A DNA stretch of 64,000 nt, from positions 310,001 to 374,000 of the forward strand of contig JACKFH010000001.1 in the NCBI GenBank assembly GCA_020632575.1, written 5' to 3'. Of this stretch, positions 43,692-53,076 are shown piece by piece. The notes beneath the pieces were generated by a model. It ran no database searches, was not told where the DNA came from, and saw only the letters and a list, made by a program, of their open reading frames with translations. The translations under genes were made by a program, and so were the position numbers. The stretch's first letter is position 1. Each line of letters starts with the position of its first letter. This DNA comes from Candidatus Omnitrophota bacterium (GTDB taxonomy: Bacteria > Hinthialibacterota > Hinthialibacteria > OLB16).

Positions 43692-45068
43692 TTATTGAGA
43701 AGCCTGCCATTCCTTCTGGAACAGAAATAAATCACGGCTATCCAAGAAGCCGTTCTTGTCCATGTCCGATCCCATGAGTTGAAACTCGAACGCCCCGATA
43801 TCGTTTTGTCGAGCGCTGCTATCACCTACTCCGACGACATCGATTTCACGACCTAAACCATCCAAGTCAGTGGAGATTTCTGTGTCAGTGGCGGCGTCAA
43901 TGCACGGAGAACCGGGTCGAAGCCGATAGTCGCCAGGTGAGCTGCCAAGAAAAATAGAAACGGCTCGGTATTCATCGGAAACAAAAAGAGGATCGTCCCC
44001 AGGCTCTCCACCATAGTTGCTCCCGGAACGGCCAATGGGATCCCAAGGCAATCCGAATTCACCGCGTCTGCTCCAAAAAATTGAGTTCGTGACTCGCCCA
44101 GCACCCCTTACATTGTCAAAGTCCGCCGCTCCCCGGTTCGCCACCACGTTATTTGCCACCGTGCAATGGTTCATGCTGAAGGTCAGATTCGTATCGATAC
44201 CGGCTGCCCCCATATAAACATCAAGAGCTGAAGTGGAGATGACATTCTCGACGATTAGGCAATTCTCGAATCTTACAGCGCCACCATCGAGAGAACCGGC
44301 AAACCCGGCGCCCCCTGCTTTTTCTCGTCCTCCGAATGGATAGAAACTAGCCGAGGCCATTACGTCGCAACGGTTCCCCCGAAAGACGGTGCTCGAAAAT
44401 AACAGGTTGCACCGCCCGGTGGCAAATACGCCGCCTCCTTCACCTTCGGCGGTGGACCCATAAAAGCCTGATGCACCCGCACCCGCTCCATTATTGCTAA
44501 TGGAGCAGTCATGGAACTCAACATCCGAATCCTTGACGAGGACCCCGCCACCAGCGCCATATCGGTATTCGTTTCCGAAACCAGACGAACCCGATGAGTT
44601 CCCATCGATATCGCAGTTCCGGAATACCATGACGACGTCGGCACATGAGATCCCTCCGCCACTGTAGCCCTGGCCTATTCCACGCGTAATTCTAAGCCCA
44701 TCCACAACCGCCTCATTGGCTCCGACACATGCGGTGCCGCCATAACTTGCATCGAGAATTGTGGGATGGGCTTTCCAATCCCGAAGATCGAATTCAAGTT
44801 CGGATTCGTTCCCGGAAAAACCACCGTAGATTTGGACTCCGGTGACAAGTTCGATAGTTTCGCGGTATACCCCCTCGCTAACCCAGATATGATCGTAGGG
44901 TGCACATTCCGAAAGCGTGGTTCCGATGGAAGAAAAAGCGGTTTCCCAGGAATGACCATCGGAACCGGGTCCTTGATCCCGGACATAAAAAGTTTCTGCG
45001 AGCGGTTCATTGGGGATGAGCAAACAGAAAAGGAAGATGATATGCAACGAGGCATTGCGACTCGACAC
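43692..45068 (-). CDS. secreted right-handed beta-helix protein with EF-hand tag (paralogue of 24103-25254)
   Basis: 458 residues. A GTG at 45068 with GAGGGAGG seven bases upstream begins a signal peptide (SLHIIFLFCLLIPNEPLA). Then come the DUF1565-like opening (ETFYVRDQGPGSDGHSWETA, DHIWVSEGVYRETIELVTGV, YGGFSGNESELEFDLRDWK), which is nearly superposable on the paralogue, and beta-helix coils with repeated Asn/Cys turns (FRNCDIDGNSSGSSG, FHDCSISNNGAGAGA, FENCLIVENVI). The end has SPCIDAATDTEISTDLDG, GAFEFQLMGSDMDKNGFLDS and RDLFLFQKEWQ, an EF-hand. Likely polysaccharide binding or lyase-like; no catalytic residues assignable. Confidence 0.83.
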   Translation of the reverse strand: MSSRNASLHIIFLFCLLIPNEPLAETFYVRDQGPGSDGHSWETAFSSIGTTLSECAPYDHIWVSEGVYRETIELVTGVQIYGGFSGNESELEFDLRDWKAHPTILDASYGGTACVGANEAVVDGLRITRGIGQGYSGGGISCADVVMVFRNCDIDGNSSGSSGFGNEYRYGAGGGVLVKDSDVEFHDCSISNNGAGAGASGFYGSTAEGEGGGVFATGRCNLLFSSTVFRGNRCDVMASASFYPFGGREKAGGAGFAGSLDGGAVRFENCLIVENVISTSALDVYMGAAGIDTNLTFSMNHCTVANNVVANRGAADFDNVRGAGRVTNSIFWSRRGEFGLPWDPIGRSGSNYGGEPGDDPLFVSDEYRAVSIFLGSSPGDYRLRPGSPCIDAATDTEISTDLDGLGREIDVVGVGDSSARQNDIGAFEFQLMGSDMDKNGFLDSRDLFLFQKEWQASQ

Positions 45069-45199
45069 GGCTATACCTCCCTCGAAAGAACTTAATTCTA
45101 CGGATATACAAAAACAGTGTCAATCGTTCGGCCGGGTCCAATTCTCACTTAGTTGAGTTATTTCCAGACTGAGGACGTTTGCTCTCCCCCCACCCATCG

Positions 45200-48013
45200 C
45201 TACGGCACAAACTGGAACGCGAACAGTTTTCCATTCCGCAGTTCCAGTTGCAGACGAACGGTCCGGCCGGCCAGAGCGCTTAGGCCTTCGCTTCTGTTCC
45301 AATTGACCGTCGCCTCGACTGAGTCGGTCGTAAGGGGCGTGCAATCGTTGAGAGTGAAGCCCGCTATGGGGGAGCTGTCGGCGTTAACCAAACCCACCCG
45401 CAATTGGCCCCCATCCGAGGTATCCACATTGACCTTCAATTTCCCGCCCGTGAATGTGAACGGTTTGGTCGTGGCCGTGCCGGTGGTCTGGCCCGCGTTC
45501 AGCGAGACGAAACCATCGAGCCGTTGGGTATAGCGGTATAAGCCGTTTTGGCTGCCAGTCGGTTGCGTTCTGACGAGCGCGTAGTTCCACAACTCGTTGT
45601 CTCGCCGGACCATTCCCTGGCTGCCGACCACGTGGATGATGGTCTCGCCGTCGCCCACATCCTCGCCGGCATCCATGTACCAGGGATCGAAGTATCTCCA
45701 TTTTAGGCCATCGCGGCTCACACCCAAATCCGTCACAAACTCTCCCGCATTGGGATTGTGCGGGCCGTTGGCGCCACCACGCCAAACAAAGCACAGATAT
45801 GTGTCGGGCGCCCAGGCGTACTTGAGCGGGCGCGCGCGATACACGTGACCCCGATCCCCCGGCGCGATCGGGGTCGGCAACTCCGTGCTCATGCTGGGCA
45901 TATCCCACGCGTCGATGAATACATTGGCATTGTCCGCCGGCGTGAAGGGCCAGGGTTTCATCGGCTCGCGTGTGCGGGCCAATGCCGATGCCCGTCCTCC
46001 AGCCGTGCCGAACCCCCACAAATAACCTTCATTACGGATATAAGAGAAATACTCTCCCCGCTGGTCATCCCAGAACGATTCCACGCCGCCCCCGCAATCG
46101 AACGGCTCCATGATGGTTTCATTGCGTTGCCAATGGATGCCATCGGGCGAGTAATACACATAGGTCCCGCGCGTCATGTAATAGGCCGTGAATTTGAAGC
46201 GCGCCGCCGCGAGCGCGTCCGGGTTGGTATCCTCGAACACCTGTCCCTGAACCGGTTCCTTGATGACCACGCTATTATTGGTGTTGCCGTCCAGCTCGTA
46301 AAACCCCAGGTTGGGGGCTGTAAACGTTATTCCGTCATCCGAGGTGTAGACGGATTGTGCCGAACGCCTGCCCTCCTTCAGGTTAATGTCGTAGGAGGGA
46401 CCCAGATTCCACATGTCGCCATTGGTGGTGTAAATGCGAATCTGGCCATCGACTTCGAGCACCGAGGGATCGCCGCTAATGTTCAGATTGGTTTTTGTCC
46501 GCGAGGTCCAGGGATTGGACGCTATGGTCAGACCAGACTGCCGATCGAGGATCGCGTCGTCGATGAAAACATGCTTGTATCCGCCCAACGGCAGCGGGTC
46601 GGGCGCCGCGGTATTCGAAGCAAAGAGGAGCGGTGGTCCGTTGGGGCGACTTGGCTCCGGCGCATCGGGCCCATAGTTATACGTAAAACTCTGGGGAGGC
46701 GCACCATCCTTGTGATAACGGGCCACTCGCGAGAACCGCAGTTCGTCCACCCACCCCGACATCGGCAGCGACGCCCCCACGGTCGTCCCCACCCGCATCT
46801 CAAAATCCTTCGGCTCATTGTTGAGAAAATCGCCGTTCACCTGGGAGGCGACATATTGCGCGTCCTGCGGGCTGTAGAAGAAGGATTCCGGTGGCACCAG
46901 TTCCTCGTCATGGCCCGCCCAGTTCCAGGAGAGTGAAAGCCGCGGCCTCGTGAGCGGATCCTCATTGCCATATTCCAGGATGATCGGTGCGAGTTCCCCC
47001 TCCGTCATCGTGACGCTTCCCGTGCGCGTGGTATTGGGGCTCCAGCCATCGATCACGAGCGTATCGTCGATATACAGGCGCGCATCCTTCCATGCATCGA
47101 TGGTGAAAGTCACTTCCCCGCTAATCGGTCCCCTGATCCACCCGCGCCACCGAGCGGACCAGGCCTTGTGCATATAGTTGTAAAAATCAAAGTCAAAGAA
47201 ATGATCCACGAAGGCATGCTGAGACTCCACGAAATTGGGCCGGTCATAGCTGACGCGGATCAGCCCTCGTGCGTAGTCGATGTTCCCCTGACTGAGGCCA
47301 GGGGCTCCCGGGGCAATCGGCTCAGACGGCGATTGCTGAACGCCATCCACGAACAGACGATAGGTTGTCGGCTGCCCCGATTTGACGATCGCCAGGTGAT
47401 GCCACCCGCCGTCGGTGATCGATTTCGAGATCCGCAGGCTCAGATGTTCGCCGCTGGCCCTCGCGCTCCAGTCGCGCAGCACGACCGCTTCGGCGCCGGG
47501 AGTCAGTGCCAGATAAAGCCGGTTAAGGTGGTCATCGTCCGGGGCACTCGGGACCGCCAAATGCATGAGCGCGACTTCGGACTGCGGCGTTTGCTCCAGT
47601 TTAAGCCAAAATTCCCAGGTCCACTCTGGCCCGGCCAGCGTCTGCAGAATGCTCGTTGGCGCATCGACCGCGCGGGTGGTGATGTCGGGGACCTGGTGCT
47701 GCGTGCCGACCTCTGCGTACATGCACGCCGGCAGTTCCTCCCCCAATATTTGCAGGGCGTTGCCATACTTCCCCGGTGTCAACTGCCCCCCCAGGCGCAA
47801 CCGTAAGTCGTAATGATTCGGACCGGCGTCAGTGAGCGGCATGTTGAAGTATTCCGGTTCGTCGAAAGGCCAGAAGGCCACCGTGTTCTCGTCCACACCG
47901 GGAGTGAGAGACTGCCCCATAGCAGATGACAGGATCATAACCGCGCTAAACAGGATGGCAGTCAGCCAATGAGCGGATCGTTTAACAAACAGTTGTTCAG
48001 ACAGATTTTTCAT
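45200..48013 (-). CDS. large secreted LamG / PA14 / GH43-like propeller protein
   Basis: 937 residues. Signal peptide (WLTAILFSAVMILSSAMGQ), a LamG/concanavalin-like lectin domain (TVAFWPFDEPEYFN ... WTWEFWLKLEQTPQ ... GWHHLAIVKSGQPTTYRLFV), a PA14-type sandwich (WSARWRGWIRGPISGEVTFT, DARLYIDDTLVIDGW), then a five-bladed propeller-like half with GGYKHVFIDDAILDRQSGLT, SGDPSVLEVDGQIRIYTTNG, FKFTAYYMTRGTYVYYSPDG and YFSYIRNEGYLWGF, resembling GH43/GH32-like or DUF-type glycosidases, and a final beta domain. Unlike its neighbours it has no EF-hand tag, and its codon use looks somewhat different, so transfer is possible. Start at 48013; the open frame reaches 48046. Confidence 0.75.
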   Translation of the reverse strand: MKNLSEQLFVKRSAHWLTAILFSAVMILSSAMGQSLTPGVDENTVAFWPFDEPEYFNMPLTDAGPNHYDLRLRLGGQLTPGKYGNALQILGEELPACMYAEVGTQHQVPDITTRAVDAPTSILQTLAGPEWTWEFWLKLEQTPQSEVALMHLAVPSAPDDDHLNRLYLALTPGAEAVVLRDWSARASGEHLSLRISKSITDGGWHHLAIVKSGQPTTYRLFVDGVQQSPSEPIAPGAPGLSQGNIDYARGLIRVSYDRPNFVESQHAFVDHFFDFDFYNYMHKAWSARWRGWIRGPISGEVTFTIDAWKDARLYIDDTLVIDGWSPNTTRTGSVTMTEGELAPIILEYGNEDPLTRPRLSLSWNWAGHDEELVPPESFFYSPQDAQYVASQVNGDFLNNEPKDFEMRVGTTVGASLPMSGWVDELRFSRVARYHKDGAPPQSFTYNYGPDAPEPSRPNGPPLLFASNTAAPDPLPLGGYKHVFIDDAILDRQSGLTIASNPWTSRTKTNLNISGDPSVLEVDGQIRIYTTNGDMWNLGPSYDINLKEGRRSAQSVYTSDDGITFTAPNLGFYELDGNTNNSVVIKEPVQGQVFEDTNPDALAAARFKFTAYYMTRGTYVYYSPDGIHWQRNETIMEPFDCGGGVESFWDDQRGEYFSYIRNEGYLWGFGTAGGRASALARTREPMKPWPFTPADNANVFIDAWDMPSMSTELPTPIAPGDRGHVYRARPLKYAWAPDTYLCFVWRGGANGPHNPNAGEFVTDLGVSRDGLKWRYFDPWYMDAGEDVGDGETIIHVVGSQGMVRRDNELWNYALVRTQPTGSQNGLYRYTQRLDGFVSLNAGQTTGTATTKPFTFTGGKLKVNVDTSDGGQLRVGLVNADSSPIAGFTLNDCTPLTTDSVEATVNWNRSEGLSALAGRTVRLQLELRNGKLFAFQFVP

Positions 48014-48312
48014 GCACCACATTCCCCCATCAAGCATGCATATCAATAGACGAGGAGAATAAGGTAACCTGAAACTTCCCCCTTGGCTGCCCGAAACCTC
48101 CGGTTTCCTTCGACATGGTCATGATCAGATTTTCACGCTGAATGGCCAGTGTTCAAGCGCTTGGTTGTGCCAGATCCATCCCTCACTTCATCTCCACCCC
48201 ATACTCATCTGCAAGAAGCCGCACAATGTACTCCGCTTATGTGATTGACCTCCTCCTGAATTTGTTAAAGCAACTTCTTGGCCTCCTCCCGATGAAAATC
48301 GACTCGCCGTAG
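48014..48312. other. intergenic region with a possible decayed small gene
   Basis: 299 bases between two minus-strand genes. On the minus strand, 48306-48184 reads RVDFHREEAKKLL, a stop, QIQEEVNH, a one-base shift, and AEYIVRLLADEYGVEMK then stop. The helical, charged pieces look like the remains of a small protein, but no family is recognised and no start remains. The rest of the gap shows nothing clear. Confidence 0.3.
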
Positions 48313-50550
48313 TTAATCTATTCTCGCATTCTCCGCTTTCATCCAATCCCGAAGGAAGATCATGAGATCAAGGTCATTTACCTCGCCATCTTCATTGATG
48401 TCCGCCGGTTTGGGGGTGGGTGTGGCGTTGGGGTCGAATGTCGGGGTCGCGGTGATTTCATCCTCTGAGACCACGATTCGGAATGTGCCATTGATTTCTT
48501 CCACGACACCCGAGATCTCATTTCGTAGGAAATCGTGATGTTGGTCATTGATCTCATCATAGGTGTCGCCAGTGGCACTGAACTCGAGACGCAACCCTCC
48601 CTCCTGGATCCCATTCAATTCGCTGTCCAAGTATTTAAAGGTGACTACCGCCGACTCGAAATTGGTGCGATCGCTCTGAATCTGCCAAGAAACGGGAAGG
48701 GAGGAGATCCCTTTCCCCCGATGAACCAAGAGGACCTCAGTCCGGCTCGGCTCGGAGCCATTTTGAAAATCGATTTCACACCGAACAACCCGCCCGAAAT
48801 TGGTTGGGGGAGCGTCGCCCGCGCGTGTGAATCGAGTCCGTGACGCGCTTACTTCTCCCCCGTCTCCCAGGACCGCGAACGCTTGACCCGGAGATTTGAA
48901 GGGTGGGCTCGCGAAAGCCGGTCTTCCCGCGGTCGGCGATCCGGTCAGAAAATCGACAAAACCATCGCCATTGAAATCCCCGCCCGTTGCCAAGAATTGT
49001 CCCATCTGGTTGTACCGAGATGCTCCGAGGAGAAGGAGATCGGGCGAGGCGTTGTTGAAATCGATCTCCTGTCCCTCGAGCCCTGGGTCCGCGTACACAA
49101 CCGAAACGGAGCCCCGGCCCGGTGCGTTGAACCGAGGGGTTTGGGGCGCCGAGGAAAGGACATCGTCATAACCGTCGCCGTTCACATCCGCAGAAGTGAT
49201 CGCCCATCCGTAGGAGCCTCCAATCGGATTGAAATCGGATCTGATTTCAGTTGCCTGTCCAATCAAATGAGCGACCTTCGATTGAGAAAGGAGATCGTCA
49301 AGTTGCGAAAGATCAATGGACTCCTCACCCAATCCCTCGGATCCGAACACGATGTGCACCGCGCCCGCGCCCTTTGCCTCCGTTTGAAAGGAGTCCATCG
49401 CGACCGTCGCGGAGGAGGCGGGAGATCCGATCAAGAGGTCGCCGCGACCGTCCGAATTCAAATCTCCGACAGCCAAGGATTGTCCCGCGTTGGCGAACGG
49501 GTCGGCCCCAAAGATACACTGAAGATTATCGACCTCGCCTTTGCTTGAGAGATCGTAAACTTGTCCTTCATGCCCCTCGCCCCCGAAAAGCGCCCAAACC
49601 TCTCCCGCATCGGTGCGATCGTTGTCCGGCCCATCCGCGAGTGGGGCCGCGAAAATGGCGTCATCGAATCCATCTCCATTCAGGTCCCCGCTCGTGACTG
49701 CCTCTCCGAAGTGGTCGCCATTCGTCGTTCGAGTGGGACCGTCCTGACCGAGGATTCTCGTTTCCCCGAATGTTCCAGCGGGTTGGCTCAGATCGAGGAA
49801 GGTGGCTGGAAGATCGGACGCGCCGTAGACAATGACCGCGCCGCCTCGCCCGGGGAAACTCACATTCGATTCATTCTCTCGGCCATCGCCCAGAACTCCC
49901 AGGATGATGTCGTCAAACCCATCCGAATTGATGTCGCCAGAGGCGACCGACCATCCTGTCTTATCGAATGCCTGTTCGCCCAGGATACGAGTAACTCCAT
50001 TGGCTGAGATCGCAATTCCTAAATTCACATCGGATTGCGGCAGATCAGGATCGCCATAAACCACATAAACTGTCCCGGCGTGAGTGGTTCCGGAACCAAG
50101 TGCGAAGGGAACCCCGACGATGAGATCATCAATCCGGTCTCCGTTGACATCTCCAGTCGCGAGGGAGTTTGGAACTCGATTGAATGAGTCCCCTCCGAAA
50201 ATCCGACTGAATAGAATTTCGGTTTCACTCGAACCGAGGTCAACCGAGGCGGAATCCACGCCGACTCGTCCATAAAGAATATAAATCTCTCCCGAGGCGG
50301 TTCCCCCCAGGATCGTATCCGCGTTGGGGGCGCCGACGATGAGATCGTCGAGACCATCCCCATTCAAATCCCCCATCGCGCTCGCGCCGCGACCGGAGCC
50401 TAAGAAATGGTTTGGGTCTTTGCCGCCGATTTCAATGAATCCCGTCTGTGGCGGATTGGTGAGATCGATCAACGTTTGGGCGGGACTCGATTGAAGGAGG
50501 TATAGGGGTAAGAGGAAAACTGAAAAGGTGATTGTCCTGGATATCGACAT
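48313..50550 (-). CDS. secreted FG-GAP propeller protein with C-terminal EF-hand
   Basis: 745 residues. Signal peptide (TITFSVFLLPLYLLQSSPA), then about seven FG-GAP blades, each with a calcium loop: GDLNGDGLDDLIVGAPNADT, GDVNGDRIDDLIVGVP, GDINSDGFDDIILGV, GDLNGDGFDDAIFAAP, GDLNSDGRGDLLIGSP, ADVNGDGYDDVLSSAP and GDFNGDGFVDFLTGSP. A beta-sandwich follows, then a Thr/Pro linker (TPTFDPNATPTPKP) and an EF-hand (DINEDGEVNDLDLMIFLRDW). Likely a surface or secreted adhesin or binding protein; ligand unknown. The ATG directly follows the TGA of the upstream pilin gene, so the two are co-translated. Same family as the gene cut by the window start. Confidence 0.9.
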   Translation of the reverse strand: MSISRTITFSVFLLPLYLLQSSPAQTLIDLTNPPQTGFIEIGGKDPNHFLGSGRGASAMGDLNGDGLDDLIVGAPNADTILGGTASGEIYILYGRVGVDSASVDLGSSETEILFSRIFGGDSFNRVPNSLATGDVNGDRIDDLIVGVPFALGSGTTHAGTVYVVYGDPDLPQSDVNLGIAISANGVTRILGEQAFDKTGWSVASGDINSDGFDDIILGVLGDGRENESNVSFPGRGGAVIVYGASDLPATFLDLSQPAGTFGETRILGQDGPTRTTNGDHFGEAVTSGDLNGDGFDDAIFAAPLADGPDNDRTDAGEVWALFGGEGHEGQVYDLSSKGEVDNLQCIFGADPFANAGQSLAVGDLNSDGRGDLLIGSPASSATVAMDSFQTEAKGAGAVHIVFGSEGLGEESIDLSQLDDLLSQSKVAHLIGQATEIRSDFNPIGGSYGWAITSADVNGDGYDDVLSSAPQTPRFNAPGRGSVSVVYADPGLEGQEIDFNNASPDLLLLGASRYNQMGQFLATGGDFNGDGFVDFLTGSPTAGRPAFASPPFKSPGQAFAVLGDGGEVSASRTRFTRAGDAPPTNFGRVVRCEIDFQNGSEPSRTEVLLVHRGKGISSLPVSWQIQSDRTNFESAVVTFKYLDSELNGIQEGGLRLEFSATGDTYDEINDQHHDFLRNEISGVVEEINGTFRIVVSEDEITATPTFDPNATPTPKPADINEDGEVNDLDLMIFLRDWMKAENARID

Positions 50551-51216
50551 TCAATCGTCCTCCTTTACAACCATCTTAGTTTGAGGTTGTCCGATGATTT
50601 CATCGTCCAGTTGAAAATATCCCTGTGCGAAAGCCCCCATCATCCGGTAAATGTCGCCACGGCTTTCGCTTCCATTGGTGGGTGAGTAGGAAAACAGTCT
50701 GACTTGTGGATTCGCCGAATTCCCTCCATGCGGCCAAAAATCATTCCCCAAGGTGTCGTCCGACTGATTGGGCCCAAGTCCCATCAGCAGATAGGAGTGA
50801 ATGCAGGTTCCGTTGTTGACATTCGGCCAGCCAAACTCGATCGAGGCTAGGCCGGGCGGGCAACCGCTTCCGGCCTCGTATTCGGTCAGATCCGAAAGCG
50901 GGTTTCCATAAACTGTTGAATCCGAAAAAGGGTCCTTCGGGACCTCAGCCAAGTAAGCGATTGGGAAGGTAAGACTTTTCAACCCCTGCTGACTCGGGTC
51001 ATTTGGATCATTCTGTCTCGGATATCCCCTCCAGTCAGAGAAGTAAGCTTGAAGTCCCGACTCCAAGTAGAGGTGGTCGCGCTTGGTCTGAGTGAGCTTC
51101 GAGGCGATTCCCGCGTTTTTAAACTTGGGGGTGGAGGTTGCGAAAAGGATTGAAACAAGGAAGATGACTAAAATGATTTCGATCAGGGTGAATCCATCGG
51201 ATGATTTCGAGCGCAT
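50551..51216 (-). CDS. prepilin-type (pseudopilin) protein coupled to the FG-GAP gene
   Basis: 221 residues with a prepilin leader and N-terminal helix: SSDGFTLIEIILVIFLVSIL, Gly-Phe cleavage and Glu at +5. The globular part has LESGLQAYFSDWRGYPRQ and AYLAEVPKDPFSDSTVYGNP, as in type II secretion major-pseudopilin-like proteins, and ends YSPTNGSESRGDIYRMMGAF, the tail shared with 29555-30151. GGAGGA six bases upstream fixes the ATG at 51216. The stop is followed immediately by the FG-GAP start, so the pilin may be linked functionally to export or display of that protein. Confidence 0.9.
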   Translation of the reverse strand: MRSKSSDGFTLIEIILVIFLVSILFATSTPKFKNAGIASKLTQTKRDHLYLESGLQAYFSDWRGYPRQNDPNDPSQQGLKSLTFPIAYLAEVPKDPFSDSTVYGNPLSDLTEYEAGSGCPPGLASIEFGWPNVNNGTCIHSYLLMGLGPNQSDDTLGNDFWPHGGNSANPQVRLFSYSPTNGSESRGDIYRMMGAFAQGYFQLDDEIIGQPQTKMVVKEDD

Positions 51217-51388
51217 GATCTGTCCTCCACAATCAAAAAGGGGACCTCGATCCAGCGGATCTTGGAACACCCCAATATCCGATTTTGAATTTAAACCATT
51301 TCTGGTTCTTTGTGAAGCATCAACTAATAAAAATAATAAAATGTCTTTGTTACGGAATATTGTCTAAATCTTAACGGATCATTTTCTC

Positions 51389-53068
51389 ATGAGCCCAAAG
51401 TCCACCCTCGAAACCGTCCTTGCCTACCACCAGCGCACCAAACATCACTTCCATGCATACGCTCGGAGTCTGGGATACCTCGATTGGGCCAACCAGCCCG
51501 ATCCCTTCCGAAGGTATGAGGGCGCCAGGCAAATCCAGCTACCGTTCCGGGATCCGAATGGAACGATTCTCCCCTACGAGGAACTCTATCGACCGGCATC
51601 GAGTGGGCCTGATCCCGTGTCCAAAGAGTCGATCGGGCGTCTCTTCCAGTTTTTCCTGGGTCTCTCCGCCTGGAAGGAGTTCCAGGGATCGAGGTGGGCG
51701 CTGCGGATGAATCCCTCCAGCGGGAATCTTCATCCGACCGAGGGTTATTTGGTTTTGCCCAACCGTCGCGAAGTTCTGAGTGAGGACTTTGGGCCTGGAG
51801 GGATGGTCGGACATTACCTTTCCGAGGACCACTCCTTGGAGGTCCGAACTCTCTTCGACACCCAGATTGGTCAAGATCTCATGGCCGGTTTCTCCCCTGA
51901 AAGTTTCTTGATCGGCCTGACCTCCATCCATTGGCGGGAGGCCTGGAAATATGGGGAGCGGGCCTACCGCTATTGCCAACACGATGTCGGTCATGCTCTC
52001 GCCGCCCTGGTTTTTTCAGCGCGGATGCTTGGGTGGACGGTGATTCATTTGGAAAATCTTTCCGATGAATCCATCGATCGAATATTGGGAACCGACCGCG
52101 AGGATGGTTGCCATCCCATGGAACGCGAAGCCCCCGATCTCCTTGCGGTGGTGGTTCCAGGTGGTCCGACAGCGGAGCTTCCACTCTCCTTGCCGGAGGA
52201 ACCCATTCGACAAATAGGGGGAGGCGAGTGGTTCGGTCAGGCCAATCGTCTGAGTGAGGAACACGATGACTGGTCCATCATTGAGGAAGTGCATTCGGCC
52301 TCAATGAAACCCACTACTTCGAACGCCCGGGTATCCCCTCCCTTTGAGTCTCCGGAGAATAAGGAATTTACGACGGGGAAGGGAGCCCATGAAATAATCG
52401 CTCAACGCAGAAGCGCGGTGGCGATGGACGGAAGATCGACGCTGGAGAGCGAGCGATTCTTCGAAATGATGAGTCGGGTTCTCCCCAGGAAAGGGAACCC
52501 AGTCTGGGAATCGATCTCTTGGATTCCTTCGATTCACCTTGGCCTGTTCGTTCATCACCGGTTGCAAGGACTCGTTCCCGGATTGTATGCATTGGTCCGT
52601 CGGCCGGAGGCTTTCGAGACTTTGAAAGGTTCGATGAGGTCTGAGTTTCTGTGGAGCAGACCAGAGGGTTGTCCCGAAGATTTACCGCTTTATCATTTGA
52701 TGGAGGGAGACTGCCAACGAATCGCCGGCCAAGTCAGTTGTGGCCAAGCCATCGCGGCGGAAGGGGTGTTCAGTTTGGGGATGATCGCCGAATTCCAAGA
52801 ATCGATTGAACAATTGGGGCCTTGGCATTATCGCCGCCTATTTTGGGAGACCGGCATGATCGGTCAAATCCTTTACCTCGAGGCGGAAGCGGCAGGGATT
52901 CGAAGCACCGGTATCGGGTGTTTCTTCGACGATCCGGTCCACCAGATCTTCGGGTTTAACGACAAGCGTTTCCAATCGTTGTATCACTTCACAGTCGGCG
53001 GTCCCATTGAGGACGCACGGCTTCAAACCCAGCCCCCCTATTCCGAAGAAAGGATGAAAGTGGATTGA
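51389..53068 (+). CDS. SagB/ThcOx-type nitroreductase-fold dehydrogenase, two-domain form
   Basis: 559 residues with two tandem nitroreductase-fold halves, the layout of SagB-type FMN dehydrogenases. First half: YHQRTKHHFHAYARSLGYLD, RMNPSSGNLHPTEGYLVLPN (the FMN-binding SSGNLHPTE motif), WKYGERAYRYCQHDVGHALA. Second half (from ~330): HEIIAQRRSAVAMDG, HLGLFVHHRLQGLVPGLYAL, YRRLFWETGMIGQILYLEAE, GIGCFFDDPVHQIFGF. Family members oxidise azoline rings to azoles in modified peptides, but many stand alone. No YcaO, cyclodehydratase or precursor peptide is visible here, so the substrate is unknown. The stop overlaps or abuts the next gene. Confidence 0.87.
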   Translation: MSPKSTLETVLAYHQRTKHHFHAYARSLGYLDWANQPDPFRRYEGARQIQLPFRDPNGTILPYEELYRPASSGPDPVSKESIGRLFQFFLGLSAWKEFQGSRWALRMNPSSGNLHPTEGYLVLPNRREVLSEDFGPGGMVGHYLSEDHSLEVRTLFDTQIGQDLMAGFSPESFLIGLTSIHWREAWKYGERAYRYCQHDVGHALAALVFSARMLGWTVIHLENLSDESIDRILGTDREDGCHPMEREAPDLLAVVVPGGPTAELPLSLPEEPIRQIGGGEWFGQANRLSEEHDDWSIIEEVHSASMKPTTSNARVSPPFESPENKEFTTGKGAHEIIAQRRSAVAMDGRSTLESERFFEMMSRVLPRKGNPVWESISWIPSIHLGLFVHHRLQGLVPGLYALVRRPEAFETLKGSMRSEFLWSRPEGCPEDLPLYHLMEGDCQRIAGQVSCGQAIAAEGVFSLGMIAEFQESIEQLGPWHYRRLFWETGMIGQILYLEAEAAGIRSTGIGCFFDDPVHQIFGFNDKRFQSLYHFTVGGPIEDARLQTQPPYSEERMKVD

Positions 53069-53076
53069 CCCCTCGA

